From assembly GCA_017470055.1 (NCBI GenBank), contig JAFUFD010000070.1, forward strand, positions 1 through 38,221: a stretch of DNA of 38,221 bases, given 5' to 3'. The DNA is from Prevotella sp. Lineage in GTDB: Bacteria > Bacteroidota > Bacteroidia > Bacteroidales > Bacteroidaceae. The position numbers were made by a program, and so were the translations under genes. Positions 7,740 to 18,346 of the stretch are shown here, one piece after another (within the stretch, counting starts at the first letter, position 1; the number at the start of each line of letters is the position of its first letter). The notes under the pieces were generated by a model. The model saw only the letters and a program-made list of their open reading frames with translations, did not search any database and was not told the DNA's origin.

Positions 7740-9641
7740 TTATCTCACTATCGCACTCCAGCCACCGCCTGGGGCGAGGTGGATCTGCAGCGTATCCCCT
7801 TTCTTGACTGTTTGCGTGGTCTTGGTGTAGTCGTTGGCATCACGGTCGGCATTCACACCATCGGCGAATATCTCAGCACGATGGTTGCCGTCGCTAAGCA
7901 TGTCGAGTGATATTGTCAGGTCGCGTGCCGTCCAGTTGGTCATGGCGGCGATATACCATGTCGTGCCTTTGCGCTTGGCGATGACGGCATATTCGCCTAA
8001 CTGTCCGTCCACGGCGACAACCTCGTCGAACGTGGTGGGAATCTGGGCGATATGGTCGGTGGTTGCCTGCTCCCGCTCATACTTGGTAGGAGCGTCGGCA
8101 AGCATCTGCAAAGGAGCCTCGAAGATGGTGTACATCGCCACCTGATGGGCACGGGTGCCTTGACTCATGGGGTGGTCGTTGTTGCCGAAGAACTCGGCAC
8201 GGGTGGCGTTGGTCATACTGCCCGGGGTATAGTCGAGCGGTCCGACGAGTTGGCGCAGGTAGGGAATGATGACATCATAGCGGGGCTGGTCGTGGAGTGG
8301 CCCGTCACCCACACGGGGCTCCCATTTCGAGTTCTCCAGTCCCTTTACACCCTCGAAGTTCACGATATTGGGATAGGCGACCTGAATACCTGTGGGGCGA
8401 TAGCCGTGATAGTCGAGCAACAGATGGTTGCGTGCGGCACAGTCGGCTATCCGCCATGCGGAGCGCATCACAGCCTGGTCGTCACGGTCGAAGAAGTCAA
8501 CCTTAAAGCCCTTCACACCCAGTGAGGCGTAGTATTTGAAATCGTCCTCCGTATTGTTGATGCAGTTGCGCCATGAGGTCCACAGGATGATGCCCACGCC
8601 TTTCTTCTCCGCATAAGGCAGCAGACTGAGCAGGTCGATGTCAGGGTTCAACTCCGAGCGCAGGCTCTCGTCCGTGCTCCATCCCTCGTCGATGATGATA
8701 TACTCCAGGTGGTTCTTTGCCGCAAAGTCGATGTAATAGCGATAGGTATCGGTATTCATTCCTGCACGGAAGGGAACACCCGTCAGCATCGTGGCGTTCC
8801 ACCAGTCCCAAGCGACCTTGCCTGGACGAATCCATGACGTGTCAGTGATCTGGCACTGTGGTCCGAAACGCTGAGGCAGGTTTGCCGTCAGCAACTGCTT
8901 GTCCTGTTCTGTCACCAAGACGATACGCCAGGGTAGGGCACCCTTCACCTCTTTGGCGATATAGTCGGCACGTTTGGTGGGAACGAGGTTCAGGCGGGCA
9001 TGTCCGCCAATGACCTCCTGAGTGGGATAGGGGGCAAAGGCAGCCTTCAGGCCATGGCTGCCGTTCCTCAACAAGAACATGCCTGGGTAGTCGACTGCTC
9101 CCATGTCGGCGATGACGGCAAGTTTCCCCTCTGGCAGACGCACGGCAAGGGGGTTGATGGCAAGAGAGTCGGTGAACATCCTCGACAAGGGCTGCTCATC
9201 ATAATACGACTCAAAACTATAGCAGTAACGCTCCCCGCCACGATTGTCATTGACGTAGGGGATAAAGGCATCGTAGTCGCCGGCGAAATTGAACTCCGCC
9301 GTCTCTTGACTCACAGTGACGGACTTTTTGCCCAGTACGTGGATGCGATAGGCGGCTGCATCGTTGTCAGCACGGAACTCCACCCGATATTGCTTGTTGC
9401 TGAAGACGGCGGTGTTCTTTGTCACCTTGCCGCTCATCTTTTGGAAGGCACCGTTCAGCCCAATCTCCGAGGGTGTCAACACCGATGTCCTCCCGTGCTG
9501 CACCTCCCATGTCAGTCGGGAAAGGTCGGCATGAATGGTTATCACGAGTTTACCGTCAGGCGAGGCAACGGTATAGTCTTTGGCTGTCGCACCCATGGTG
9601 AGTGCCATAAAAAGGGTCAGTAGTAATGCTTTGACTTTCAT
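7740..9641 (-). CDS. glycoside hydrolase family 97, probably retaining (alpha-galactosidase-like)
   Basis: 633 aa with a signal peptide at 1-20 (MKVKALLLTLFMALTMGATA). The N-terminal beta-sandwich (about 22-265) is followed by a barrel with KVAWDWWN (275-282), IIIDEGWS (315-322), GFKVDFFDRDDQ (378-389) and GLENSKW (434-440). In the retaining GH97 branch the nucleophile is an Asp on this strand with the acid/base Glu about 55 residues on. D382 and E436 fit that spacing, whereas the inverting SusB-type enzymes lack the Asp. A C-terminal beta domain follows. It starts 30 nt after the mutS2 stop, so it is probably read through from that gene. Alpha-galactosidase is more likely than alpha-glucosidase, but the substrate is not certain. 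Confidence 0.9.
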   Translation of the reverse strand: MKVKALLLTLFMALTMGATAKDYTVASPDGKLVITIHADLSRLTWEVQHGRTSVLTPSEIGLNGAFQKMSGKVTKNTAVFSNKQYRVEFRADNDAAAYRIHVLGKKSVTVSQETAEFNFAGDYDAFIPYVNDNRGGERYCYSFESYYDEQPLSRMFTDSLAINPLAVRLPEGKLAVIADMGAVDYPGMFLLRNGSHGLKAAFAPYPTQEVIGGHARLNLVPTKRADYIAKEVKGALPWRIVLVTEQDKQLLTANLPQRFGPQCQITDTSWIRPGKVAWDWWNATMLTGVPFRAGMNTDTYRYYIDFAAKNHLEYIIIDEGWSTDESLRSELNPDIDLLSLLPYAEKKGVGIILWTSWRNCINNTEDDFKYYASLGVKGFKVDFFDRDDQAVMRSAWRIADCAARNHLLLDYHGYRPTGIQVAYPNIVNFEGVKGLENSKWEPRVGDGPLHDQPRYDVIIPYLRQLVGPLDYTPGSMTNATRAEFFGNNDHPMSQGTRAHQVAMYTIFEAPLQMLADAPTKYEREQATTDHIAQIPTTFDEVVAVDGQLGEYAVIAKRKGTTWYIAAMTNWTARDLTISLDMLSDGNHRAEIFADGVNADRDANDYTKTTQTVKKGDTLQIHLAPGGGWSAIVR

Positions 9642-9671
9642 ATTTAATGTTTAATCTTTAATGTTTCATCT

Positions 9672-12212
9672 TCAATCAAGGTCTACAACGGTGATGCCAG
9701 ATCCGCCAAACTGCACGTGCTCGTCCTTTGCCTTCTTGACATTAGGCACGGTGTTCAGATACTGGCGGATGAGTTGGCGCAGGATGCCAGAGCCAGTACC
9801 ATGCAGGATGCGCACTCGGCTCATGCCTACCAAGATAGCATCGTCGATGAAGTGCATGACGGTATCGATAGCCTCGTCGCCCCGCATACCACGAACGTCG
9901 AGGTCCTGATGGAAGTTATGCTTGCGGTCCTCGATAGTGGCACTGGTGATGCGGGTTGTCTGGATGGCAAGTCCTGAGTGGTCGTTCTTCTTATGTTCCT
10001 CCTTGGGCTTCTCGGCATGCTCCAGTTGCTCCACTTTTACTTTTGTGCGTACATCACCGAACACGACAGTAGCCTGTTTGCCACTGATGCTCTCCACTTT
10101 CCCCACGGTGCTTAGTCCTTTAATGCGCACGGTGTCACCAATGGTAATGATGGTGGGTTTAATGGGCTTAGTGGACGTAATGGGGGAAGAAGGGGACGAC
10201 TTTCTCTCTTCCTTCTCCTTCTTACGCTTCTCCTTGCGTGCCTTGCGCTCCTCCATCTGGCGCAGTTTCTTGGCGAAGTCCTCCTCGCTCATCAGACCTT
10301 GTTGGTCGTCATTGGTCACCTGTTGGCGGAACTCATTCAGTTCCTCACGTACCAGTCGGGTACGTTCTTTCTCCGCCTGTGCCTCCTTGATCTCACGGAT
10401 GGTATTCTCTATCTTACGGTTTGCCTCAGCAAGCAGTTCCTCTGCTTGCTGTTGGGCACGGCGAAGGATCGACTTACGCTCCCGTTCAATCTCCTCCAGA
10501 TTGCTCTCATAGCGTTGGATATGCCCCTCCAGTGATTTCTCGTGTTGGTGGATGGTCTGGCGTTTGCCCTCCCAGTAGCGTTTGTCACGGACAATATCCT
10601 GCAAGTACTTGTCACTCTGGATATACTCAGAGCCCACAATCTCAGAGGCATCGTTGATGACCTCCTCGGGGATACCTGTCTTACGGGCTATCTCAATAGC
10701 GAACGAGGAACCAGGCTGTCCGATGGCGAGTTGGAAGAGTGCCTGCATCTGATGGCGGTCGTAGAGCATCGCACCATTCACCACACCCTCATGATCCTCG
10801 GCGAAATGCTTGAGGTTCTGGTAGTGGGTGGTGATAACGCCAAACGCCTGCTTCTGCCAGAACTGTTTCAGTACCGCCTCAGCAATGGCACCGCCAATGG
10901 TAGGCTCTGTACCGCCTCCGAACTCATCTATTAATAATAAGGTACGCGCGTTCGACTGGCGCATCATGTTCTTCATGTTCAGCAGGTGACTGGAGTAGGT
11001 CGAGAGGTCATCGGCTATCGACTGCTCGTCCCCAATGTCTATCATGATGTTCTGGAAAACACCAACGGTAGAACGGTCGCCGATAGGGATGCTGAGCCCG
11101 CATTGCAGCATGTACTGGAGAAGTCCGACTGTTTTCAGACACACCGACTTGCCACCTGCGTTCGGACCGGAGATGATGAGCAGTCGTTTCTCAAGGGTCA
11201 GGATGATGTCAAGGGGTATGACCTTTTTGTCTTGTCGGACTAACGAGCGTTGTAGCAGCGGATGGATGGCACGTATCCAGTCAATGTGCGGTTCCGCCTT
11301 CACCTGTGGCTCAAAGGCGAGCATCTCTTGTGCCAGTTCCGCCTTGGCACGGATCAGATCTATCTGGGCAAGGAACTGGTAGGAGTCGAGAATCTCTTGT
11401 ACATGTGGGCGCAACTCGTCAGAGAAAACCGTCAGGATGCGGATAATCTCACGACGTTCGGCGGCCTCCAACTCACGCACCTTGTTATTTGCCTCCACGA
11501 CCTCTGTGGGCTCGATGAATACCGTCTTACCTGTCGCACTCTCATCGTGGACGATACCCTTGATGCGTCGCTTTAGTCCTGGTGCTACAGGAATGACCAG
11601 TCTGCCGTCACGCATGGTTGGTGCCACGTCCTTGTCAACCAGTCCGTCACGCTGTGCGGCATGTAATATAGTATATAAGGTACGTGAGATGCTGCCCTCT
11701 GTCTGTGCCATGTCATGGCGGATGCCAGCCAAAGTCATCGTGGCGGCGTCTTTGATTTTCCCGAACTTATCCAGGATGGAGTCGATGCGACGTATCATGG
11801 CGGGGAAAGTCAGTACATCCTTGGCGAGTCGGTGCAGTGCAGGATAGGGATATTCGGGGTTGTCCTCATCTCCTCCGTTCTTGTTGAGGAAACTGACAAT
11901 CTGTGAGATGGTCTCCAAAGAACGGCGTAAATCGAATAGTTCGTTCTCCTCCAAATGGGTGTTCTCCAACCGTATGCGGGCTATTGACGCTCGGACATCG
12001 AAGAAGTAGTTAAGTGGAAACGACTCTGCTTCCTGTTGTATGCGACGGAACTCACGTATTTGTTCCAGCCATTCGTTGAGCATCTCCACATTGTCAGAGA
12101 AAGCAATTTCATCCACTTTCTCCTTGCCCAATGTACTCAGACATTGTGCCTTCAATAGGTTGCGTATCTCGTCGAAGCCAATCTTCGTTTCAAAGTTCTT
12201 GGGGTAAATCAT
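9672..12212 (-). CDS. mutS2: MutS2-family ATPase with Smr domain
   Basis: 846 aa, slightly longer than typical MutS2 (about 780-800). The core domain at 1-300 is followed by the ABC ATPase with Walker A GPNAGGKS (349-356) and LLLIDEFGGGTEP for Walker B. A long coiled coil (about 520-680) ends in a KEK-rich stretch, and the Smr nuclease domain closes the protein (LDVRGMRGDEA, then HGTGSGILR). MutS2 proteins lack the mismatch-recognition domain; they act on branched DNA to limit recombination and, in some bacteria, on collided ribosomes. The ATG at 12212 lies only 4 nt after a -7 box, so the transcript may be nearly leaderless. Confidence 0.95.
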   Translation of the reverse strand: MIYPKNFETKIGFDEIRNLLKAQCLSTLGKEKVDEIAFSDNVEMLNEWLEQIREFRRIQQEAESFPLNYFFDVRASIARIRLENTHLEENELFDLRRSLETISQIVSFLNKNGGDEDNPEYPYPALHRLAKDVLTFPAMIRRIDSILDKFGKIKDAATMTLAGIRHDMAQTEGSISRTLYTILHAAQRDGLVDKDVAPTMRDGRLVIPVAPGLKRRIKGIVHDESATGKTVFIEPTEVVEANNKVRELEAAERREIIRILTVFSDELRPHVQEILDSYQFLAQIDLIRAKAELAQEMLAFEPQVKAEPHIDWIRAIHPLLQRSLVRQDKKVIPLDIILTLEKRLLIISGPNAGGKSVCLKTVGLLQYMLQCGLSIPIGDRSTVGVFQNIMIDIGDEQSIADDLSTYSSHLLNMKNMMRQSNARTLLLIDEFGGGTEPTIGGAIAEAVLKQFWQKQAFGVITTHYQNLKHFAEDHEGVVNGAMLYDRHQMQALFQLAIGQPGSSFAIEIARKTGIPEEVINDASEIVGSEYIQSDKYLQDIVRDKRYWEGKRQTIHQHEKSLEGHIQRYESNLEEIERERKSILRRAQQQAEELLAEANRKIENTIREIKEAQAEKERTRLVREELNEFRQQVTNDDQQGLMSEEDFAKKLRQMEERKARKEKRKKEKEERKSSPSSPITSTKPIKPTIITIGDTVRIKGLSTVGKVESISGKQATVVFGDVRTKVKVEQLEHAEKPKEEHKKNDHSGLAIQTTRITSATIEDRKHNFHQDLDVRGMRGDEAIDTVMHFIDDAILVGMSRVRILHGTGSGILRQLIRQYLNTVPNVKKAKDEHVQFGGSGITVVDLD

Positions 12213-12216
12213 GTTG

Positions 12217-12248
12217 CAAATTTACGATTTTTCATTTGGATACGCAAA
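12217..12248 (-). promoter_or_regulatory. promoter of mutS2
   Basis: Minus strand TTTG (12245-12248), a 20-nt gap, then TAAATTTG (12217-12224): both boxes match the Bacteroidetes consensus. The start codon follows 4 nt after the -7 box. Confidence 0.75.
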
Positions 12249-12262
12249 AAGTCTGTTTAAAA

Positions 12263-12294
12263 TTTGGTTAATTCAGAAAAACAATGTAATTTTG
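12263..12294 (+). promoter_or_regulatory. promoter of tRNA-Ser
   Basis: TTTG (12263-12266), a 20-nt gap, then TAATTTTG (12287-12294), about 28 nt before the mature tRNA. A clear Bacteroidetes promoter, divergent from the mutS2 promoter. Confidence 0.8.
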
Positions 12295-12322
12295 CACCCG
12301 CTTTTGAGACATCGACAGCACT

Positions 12323-12407
12323 GGAGAGATGGTAGAGTGGTCGATTACAGTAGTCTTGAAAACTACCGTACCGAGAGGTACCGGGGGTTCGAATCCCTCT
12401 CTCTCCG
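12323..12407 (+). tRNA. tRNA-Ser (anticodon TGA)
   Basis: 85 nt with the long variable arm of a class II tRNA (TACCGAGAGGTA). Acceptor GGAGAGA pairs with TCTCTCC, the anticodon loop CTTGAAA gives TGA, and the T arm is CGGGG-TTCGAAT-CCCT. The discriminator base is G and CCA is not encoded. Confidence 0.96.
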
Positions 12408-12442
12408 CAAAGAAGAGCAACCAGACGGTTGCTCTTCTTTGC
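12407..12442 (+). terminator. hairpin terminator behind tRNA-Ser
   Basis: A perfect 16-bp stem (12407-12422 with 12427-12442) and a 4-nt AGAC loop start at the last tRNA base. There is no long T-run after it. The A-rich and T-rich arms would serve both the tRNA and the converging HerA-like gene that ends at 12467. Confidence 0.8.
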
Positions 12443-12466
12443 GTATATGAGATTGTTGTCACATGT

Positions 12467-14047
12467 TTATTTTATCAGATTGCCAAGGATGTCACGGGTG
12501 AGTTCCTTTGTGACAGAACGGGTGGCTGCACTGGTGGCATTCTTGACCACTCTGCCTGTAGCGGAAGTCTTTGATTTGGTCTTCTTGCCCGTTACCTTAT
12601 CGCTGACATAAGTGCCAAGGATGGTAGCGAGGGTAGAGGTGACGGCGGTAAGTACCGCTTTCCATACTTTACTCATCAAACCAGGTTTCTTCTTCTCTGT
12701 TTTTGCCTCTTGCCGTTTGGCGTTTTGCTCTTCTTTCTCCTCAGCCTCAGCGAGAGCCGTCTGCTCTGCCTCTGCAAGCAATACCTCGAAAGCACTCTCA
12801 CGATCGACTGGCGTGTCGTATTTGCCATAGATACGGCTCTGCTTGATGATGTCGATACGCTGTCCCTCCGTAACGGCTCCAATCTGAGAGAGCGGGAAGA
12901 GCACCTTGGCACGCTCTACGATATTGGGTGCACCTTTCTCGTCGAGGAAACTAACGAGTGCCTCACCCGTCTCAAGGTTCATAATTGCCTCATCTGTCTT
13001 GAAGGATGGGTTGGCACGGAAGGTGTCTGCAGCCGTCTTCACTGCCTTCTGGTCTTTCGGTGTATAGGCACGGAGGGCATGTTGTACACGATTGCCCAAT
13101 TGTCCGAGGATGTTCTCTGGAATATCGGTAGGGCTCTGGGTGATAAAGTAGATACCCACGCCTTTCGAGCGGACGAGTCGGATGACCTGCTCAATCTTGT
13201 CGAGCAGTGCTTTCGATGTGTCGGTGAACAACATGTGAGCCTCGTCGAAGAAGAATATCAATTTCGGTTGTGGCAGGTCACCCACCTCGGGAAGAGTGGT
13301 ATATAGTTCGCTTAATAGCCACAACAGGAATGTCGAGTAGAGTTTCGGCTGCATCATCAGTTTATCAGCGGCAAGCACGCTCATCACTCCTTTTCCGCCC
13401 TCCACAGAAAGGAGGTCTTGGATATCGAAAGAGGGCAGTCCGAAGAATTTGTCTGCTCCCTGATTCTCCAGTTGTAATATAGCACGTTGGATAGCGCCGA
13501 TACTCATTGCCGTCACAGTACCATATTTTAATGTGATCTCCTTGGCATGGTCTCCCATCCAGTTGAGCATGGAACGCAGGTCCTTCAGGTCGTCGAGGAG
13601 TAGCCCTTGCTCATCGGCTAAGCGGAACAGGATATTAAGTATGCCTGTTTGTGTCTCATTCACCTGCAAGATACGGGAGAGCAGCAATGGCCCCATCTGT
13701 GATACAGTGGCTCGCATGGGGTGCCCCTGTTCTCCATAGACATCATAGAAGCGGACAGGACATGCCTGGAACTCAGGATTCTCGATACCGAACTCAGGAA
13801 GTCGCTTCTCGATGAAGCCACTAATCTTTCCTACTTGCGAGATACCACTAAGGTCTCCTTTCATGTCTGCCATGAAACAGGGGACCCCTGCCTGACAGAA
13901 GGTCTCCGCCATTACTTGCAGGGAAACAGTCTTACCAGTACCTGTGGCTCCCGCAATGAGTCCATGACGGTTAGCCATCTTGCCTTGAATGCTGAGCGCT
14001 CCATTGGCGCAATGGGCGATATACAGCCCGCGTTCTTTGTCTAACAT
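12467..14047 (-). CDS. HerA-like ATPase, DUF853 family
   Basis: 526 aa, close to the family norm of about 500. Walker A is GATGTGKT (33-40) and Walker B is [13 protein letters not shown], with TQSPTDIP as the following sensor region and the typical [20 protein letters not shown]. The C-terminus (about 440-526) is Lys- and Ala-rich with one hydrophobic stretch ([19 protein letters not shown]). Related proteins are hexameric DNA-pumping ATPases of the FtsK/HerA superfamily; the physiological role of DUF853 is not settled. It starts 40 nt after alaS without a visible promoter, so it is likely co-transcribed with alaS. Confidence 0.9.
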   Translation of the reverse strand: MLDKERGLYIAHCANGALSIQGKMANRHGLIAGATGTGKTVSLQVMAETFCQAGVPCFMADMKGDLSGISQVGKISGFIEKRLPEFGIENPEFQACPVRFYDVYGEQGHPMRATVSQMGPLLLSRILQVNETQTGILNILFRLADEQGLLLDDLKDLRSMLNWMGDHAKEITLKYGTVTAMSIGAIQRAILQLENQGADKFFGLPSFDIQDLLSVEGGKGVMSVLAADKLMMQPKLYSTFLLWLLSELYTTLPEVGDLPQPKLIFFFDEAHMLFTDTSKALLDKIEQVIRLVRSKGVGIYFITQSPTDIPENILGQLGNRVQHALRAYTPKDQKAVKTAADTFRANPSFKTDEAIMNLETGEALVSFLDEKGAPNIVERAKVLFPLSQIGAVTEGQRIDIIKQSRIYGKYDTPVDRESAFEVLLAEAEQTALAEAEEKEEQNAKRQEAKTEKKKPGLMSKVWKAVLTAVTSTLATILGTYVSDKVTGKKTKSKTSATGRVVKNATSAATRSVTKELTRDILGNLIK

Positions 14048-14087
14048 AGTTTGTAGGTTTTATGGGGTGAATGGGTTTTATAGGCAG

Positions 14088-16763
14088 TTATAAGTTGGCG
14101 AGTTCTATCACTTTGTCGACGGCAGCCGTGAGTCCCTCAATGCTCTTACCACCAGCCTGTGCGTAGTGGGGCTGACCGCCGCCACCACCCTGGATGAGTT
14201 TTGCCGCCTCACGAATCATCTGACCTGCATTGAGTCCGTGGCCCTTCACCAAGTCGTCGCTCATCATGATGCTGAGCATGGGCTTGCCCTGGAACTTAGA
14301 GCCGATGGCACACAGGAAAGGAGGCTCCACGGCGGCACGTAACTGGAAGACGAGGTCTTTCACAGAGTTGGGTTGCATATCCAGAACTCTCGTAATGACA
14401 TTGACACCATTGATGGGTTGTATCTCCGTCAGCAGGTAGTTCTTGGTACGCTCTACAGCCTGTGCGTGGAACGACTCAATCTCCTTCTTCATCGTGTCGT
14501 GCTCGTCGATGAACTTCTGGATGACACCCTCCAAGTCTTTCGCATTATTGAAGAGAGCCTTGATTGCCTTCATGTGATCCTCCATGACGTACAACAAGTC
14601 CTCACACTCACGACCCGTCTTTGCCTCAATACGGCGGATTCCTGCGGCGACACTGCTCTCAGAGAGAATCTTGAAGAAACCGATGCGACCTGTAGAGGAG
14701 GTATGGATACCACCACAGAACTCACAGGAGGGTCCGAAGCGTACTACACGTACCTTATCGCCGTATTTCTCACCAAAGAGGGCGATGGCACCGAGTTTCT
14801 TTGCCTCGTCGAAAGGTACGTCACGATGCTCGTCGATATGGATGTCCTGACGAATCATGTCGTTGACCATACGCTCTACCTGACGCAACTCCTCATCTGT
14901 CACTTTCTGGAAGTGGGAGAAGTCGAAACGCAGGGTGTCGGGAGAGACAAATGAGCCCTTCTGCTCCACATGGTCGCCTAAGATCTGCTTCAGCGCATAG
15001 TCAAGCAGGTGGGTCGCGGTATGGTTGGCTGCCGAGGCATCCCGCTTGTCAGTATCTACGCATGCCATGAACTCAGCAGTCGGGTCTTTCGGTAATTGCT
15101 TGACGATGTGTACGCTCTGGTTGTTCTCACGCTTAGTGTCGATAATCTCGATGGTCTCGTCTTCATTGACAAGAACACCGCAGTCACCGACTTGTCCACC
15201 CATCTCTCCATAGAAAGGAGTGGCATCGAGAACTAACTCATAGAATTCATTTTTCTTCAGTGTCACTTTGCGATAACGCAAGATATGACAGTTATATTCG
15301 GTATAGTCGTAGCCGACAAAGGTTTGCTCTGCGGCTACATTGTCGCCGCACAGATTTACCCAGTCGCTGTTCTCCACGGCAGCGGCGTTGCGGGCACGCT
15401 CTTTCTGTTTCTGCATCTCCACATTAAACTGCTCCTCGTCGACAGTCACACCATTCTCACGGCAGATCAGTTCTGTGAGGTCGAGCGGGAATCCGTAGGT
15501 ATCGAACAGACGGAAAGCCTGTACACCGTCCAACTGGCTCTTGCCCTCTGCCTTCAACTTATCCATCGCATCATTGAGCATACTGATTCCTTTGTCGAGG
15601 GTGCGCAGGAAAGAGTCCTCCTCCTCTTTAATCACCTTGGTAATCAAAGTCTGCTGTGCCTTTAACTCAGGGAAGGCATCGCCCATCTCATGCACGAGTG
15701 TAGGGATGAGTTTGTAGAGGAAACCCTCTTTCTGTCCGAGGAAGGTGTAGGCATAGCGTACGGCACGGCGCAGAATACGACGGATGACATATCCTGCCTT
15801 GGCGTTGCTGGGCAACTGACCGTCGGCAATCGAGAAAGCGACAGCACGCAGGTGGTCAGCACAGACACGCATGGCGATATTGATGTCGTCCTGCTCTTTG
15901 CTGACAGGGTTGACCTGTTCTTCCTCGAAGGTGAAGTACTTCAGTCCCGTGATGTCTTGCTCTGCCTTGATGATAGGCTGGAAGACATCCGTGTCGTAGT
16001 TGGAGTGCTTCCCCTGCATCATACGAACCAAACGCTCAAAGCCCATGCCTGTGTCGATGACGTTCATGGAGAGTTTTTCGAGGGAACCGTCAGCCTTGCG
16101 GTTAAACTGCATGAACACGAGGTTCCATATCTCGATGACCTGCGGGTCGTCCTGGTTGACGAGTTCACGCCCCGTCTTGCCAGAGGCTGCTTTCTGTTCT
16201 GGGGTACGAGAGTCTACGTGTATCTCCGAGCAAGGACCACAGGGACCTGTGTCGCCCATCTCCCAAAAGTTATCATGCTTATTGCCATTGATGATATGAT
16301 CCTCAGGCACATGCTTTGCCCAATATCTCGCAGCCTCATCGTCACGAGGGATGTTCTCTTCTGGAGAACCCTCGAAGACGGTAACATAGAGATCCTCGGG
16401 ATTCAGTTTCAGCACATCCACCAGATACTCCCATGCCATATCAATGGCACCTTCCTTGAAATAGTCACCGAACGACCAGTTGCCCAGCATCTCGAACATG
16501 GTGTGGTGGTAGGTGTCATGTCCTACCTCCTCCAAGTCGTTATGCTTACCACTGACGCGCAGACACTTCTGAGTATCGGCACGACGGCGTGGCTCTGGGT
16601 CACGTGTGCCTAATATGATATCCTTCCACTGGTTCATACCTGCATTGGTGAACATCAGTGTGGGGTCATCCTTGATTACCATCGGGGCAGAGGGCACGAT
16701 AGCGTGCTGTTTCTGGTCGAAAAACTTCTTGAACGATTCGCGAATCTCGTTTGCTGTCATCAT
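14088..16763 (-). CDS. alaS: alanine--tRNA ligase
   Basis: 891 aa, normal length. The N-terminal catalytic core opens with [19 protein letters not shown] and [16 protein letters not shown]. The editing domain has the zinc ligands HTATH and CEFCGGIH, and a C-terminal coiled coil and DHHA1 domain ([14 protein letters not shown]) follow. It charges tRNA-Ala and clears mischarged Ser and Gly. Two consecutive ATG codons (16763 and 16760) could start it. A promoter lies 31 nt upstream. Confidence 0.97.
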   Translation of the reverse strand: MMTANEIRESFKKFFDQKQHAIVPSAPMVIKDDPTLMFTNAGMNQWKDIILGTRDPEPRRRADTQKCLRVSGKHNDLEEVGHDTYHHTMFEMLGNWSFGDYFKEGAIDMAWEYLVDVLKLNPEDLYVTVFEGSPEENIPRDDEAARYWAKHVPEDHIINGNKHDNFWEMGDTGPCGPCSEIHVDSRTPEQKAASGKTGRELVNQDDPQVIEIWNLVFMQFNRKADGSLEKLSMNVIDTGMGFERLVRMMQGKHSNYDTDVFQPIIKAEQDITGLKYFTFEEEQVNPVSKEQDDINIAMRVCADHLRAVAFSIADGQLPSNAKAGYVIRRILRRAVRYAYTFLGQKEGFLYKLIPTLVHEMGDAFPELKAQQTLITKVIKEEEDSFLRTLDKGISMLNDAMDKLKAEGKSQLDGVQAFRLFDTYGFPLDLTELICRENGVTVDEEQFNVEMQKQKERARNAAAVENSDWVNLCGDNVAAEQTFVGYDYTEYNCHILRYRKVTLKKNEFYELVLDATPFYGEMGGQVGDCGVLVNEDETIEIIDTKRENNQSVHIVKQLPKDPTAEFMACVDTDKRDASAANHTATHLLDYALKQILGDHVEQKGSFVSPDTLRFDFSHFQKVTDEELRQVERMVNDMIRQDIHIDEHRDVPFDEAKKLGAIALFGEKYGDKVRVVRFGPSCEFCGGIHTSSTGRIGFFKILSESSVAAGIRRIEAKTGRECEDLLYVMEDHMKAIKALFNNAKDLEGVIQKFIDEHDTMKKEIESFHAQAVERTKNYLLTEIQPINGVNVITRVLDMQPNSVKDLVFQLRAAVEPPFLCAIGSKFQGKPMLSIMMSDDLVKGHGLNAGQMIREAAKLIQGGGGGQPHYAQAGGKSIEGLTAAVDKVIELANL

Positions 16764-16793
16764 TGTCTTTATCTTATTTAATCAATTTGTCGG

Positions 16794-16824
16794 CAAAATT
16801 ACGAAAAAACAAGAGAAATGCCAA
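16794..16824 (-). promoter_or_regulatory. promoter of alaS
   Basis: Minus strand TTGG (16821-16824), a 19-nt gap, then TAATTTTG (16794-16801). Confidence 0.7.
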
Positions 16825-16862
16825 GCATTTACCCGACTTTTACCCAAATAATACCCAATAAA

Positions 16863-16894
16863 TTTGGTGTTTCGTTTGAATTACACTACCTTTG
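16863..16894 (+). promoter_or_regulatory. promoter of the flippase/glycosyltransferase operon
   Basis: TTTG (16863-16866), a 20-nt gap, then TACCTTTG (16887-16894). The ATG at 16903 follows 8 nt after the -7 box, giving a very short leader. It is divergent from alaS. Confidence 0.78.
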
Positions 16895-16902
16895 TAACAT
16901 CA

Positions 16903-18342
16903 ATGAATACGGAGAATCTGAAGGAACGAACGGCTAAGGGACTCTTCTGGGGAGTGATGAACAGTGGTGCCACACAAGTGCTGAATGTCGTGATTGGCAT
17001 TCTGTTAGGACGTATGATAGCACCAGCGGAATGGGCTCCTATCGGAATGATTGCCATATTCTCCGCTATTGCGGGAAACCTGCAGTCGAGTGGCTTCTCC
17101 ACTGCCATTGTGAACATGAAGCAGCCGACCAGCAACGACTATAATGCCGTTTTCTGGTTTAATATCCTGATGAGTGCCTGCATCTATCTGCTATTGTTTG
17201 CGGCAGCCCCTTGGATCGCCCTGTTCTTTGAGCAACCCTGTCTGACAGACCTCTCCCGTTTTATCTTCCTTGCCTTCTTTATCTCGTCGTTTGGTATCTC
17301 CACCCATGCCTATATGACGAAGAATATGATGAACCGTGAGATCACCATTGTCAACACATGCGCTTTGGTATGCTCAGGTATTGTCGCCGTTGTCCTTGCC
17401 TTCCAAGGCTACTCCTATTGGAGTCTTGCCTGGCAACAGGTCGTGAATGCCTTGATACTTGTCATCGGACGCTTCTTCTTGATTAAATGGCGTCCTTCCC
17501 TGACCATCGATTTCTCTCCGATTCGTCGTATTTGGAAGTTCGCTATGAACATCTTGGTAACGATGATTGTCAATACGGTCAACAATAACATGCTGACCTT
17601 TATCTTCGGAAAACTCTTTGCGAGGACTCCGCAGGTGGTGGGCAACTTCTTCCAGGCGTTCAAATGGAACACGATGGCATACCAACTGGTCAGTGGCAGT
17701 ATTGAGCAAGTGGCACAGCCTGTGCTGGTGGAAAGGGGAGAGATACGTGTTTTCCGCAAGATGTTGCGCTTCACGGCCTTCCTTGCTTTTCCTGCCATGT
17801 TCGGACTCTCGTTGGTGGCAAACGAGTTCATCCTCTCCACTATCGGGCCAAGATGGGAGGCTTGTGTTCCACTGTTTCGCATCCTTTGTGTCGGAGGAGC
17901 CTTTATGCCTTTCTACTCACTTTATAAAAATCTGATTATCAGTCAGGGGAGAAGTGATATTAACATGTGGTTAAACATCTCTCAGATAGTCCTGCAGATG
18001 GCACTGATTTTCCTCACCTACCAACATGGCATCATCACCGTGGTATGTGCCTATACGATTCTGAATATCGTATGGCTCATCGTCTGGCAGTTGTATGCCA
18101 ACAAGTTGATTGGTGTACGCCTCTGGGATGTCTGCAAGGACACGATACCCTTTGCCTTGATTAGCGCAACCCTTATGGTGGTAATCTGGTTTGTCACCAT
18201 AGGCATTACGAATAGTTATCTGTTGCTGTTTCTCCGTATCCTCCTTGCCGTTATCCTCTATGCCACTATCATGAGATTGTTGAAGGTGAAGATGATGGAC
18301 GACTGCATACAATTTTTAAAAGGTAAAAGAGTAAAAAAGTAA
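16903..18342 (+). CDS. Wzx-like polysaccharide flippase (MOP superfamily)
   Basis: 479 aa from the ATG at 16903 (MNTENLKERTAKGLFWGVMN), chosen because the family start motif begins there and the promoter lies just upstream. About 12-14 hydrophobic segments span the protein; the N-terminal ATQVLNVVIGILLGRMIAPAEWAPIGM is typical of WzxC/TuaB-like transporters. Such proteins move lipid-linked oligosaccharides across the inner membrane. It leads a three-gene operon with two glycosyltransferases (gaps of 4 and 6 nt), so the cargo is likely made in part by them. Confidence 0.9.
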   Translation: MNTENLKERTAKGLFWGVMNSGATQVLNVVIGILLGRMIAPAEWAPIGMIAIFSAIAGNLQSSGFSTAIVNMKQPTSNDYNAVFWFNILMSACIYLLLFAAAPWIALFFEQPCLTDLSRFIFLAFFISSFGISTHAYMTKNMMNREITIVNTCALVCSGIVAVVLAFQGYSYWSLAWQQVVNALILVIGRFFLIKWRPSLTIDFSPIRRIWKFAMNILVTMIVNTVNNNMLTFIFGKLFARTPQVVGNFFQAFKWNTMAYQLVSGSIEQVAQPVLVERGEIRVFRKMLRFTAFLAFPAMFGLSLVANEFILSTIGPRWEACVPLFRILCVGGAFMPFYSLYKNLIISQGRSDINMWLNISQIVLQMALIFLTYQHGIITVVCAYTILNIVWLIVWQLYANKLIGVRLWDVCKDTIPFALISATLMVVIWFVTIGITNSYLLLFLRILLAVILYATIMRLLKVKMMDDCIQFLKGKRVKK

Positions 18343-18346
18343 AGTC

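Noticed and set aside
9000-9623. Antisense frame of 207 aa in the GH97 gene
   Set aside because: Shadow of GH97 coding sequence.
12268-12462. Frame antisense to tRNA-Ser ([10 protein letters not shown])
   Set aside because: Known type of tRNA antisense artefact; it also crosses the terminator.
15690-16613. Long antisense frame of 307 aa in alaS
   Set aside because: Shadow of the conserved alaS codons; no family features.
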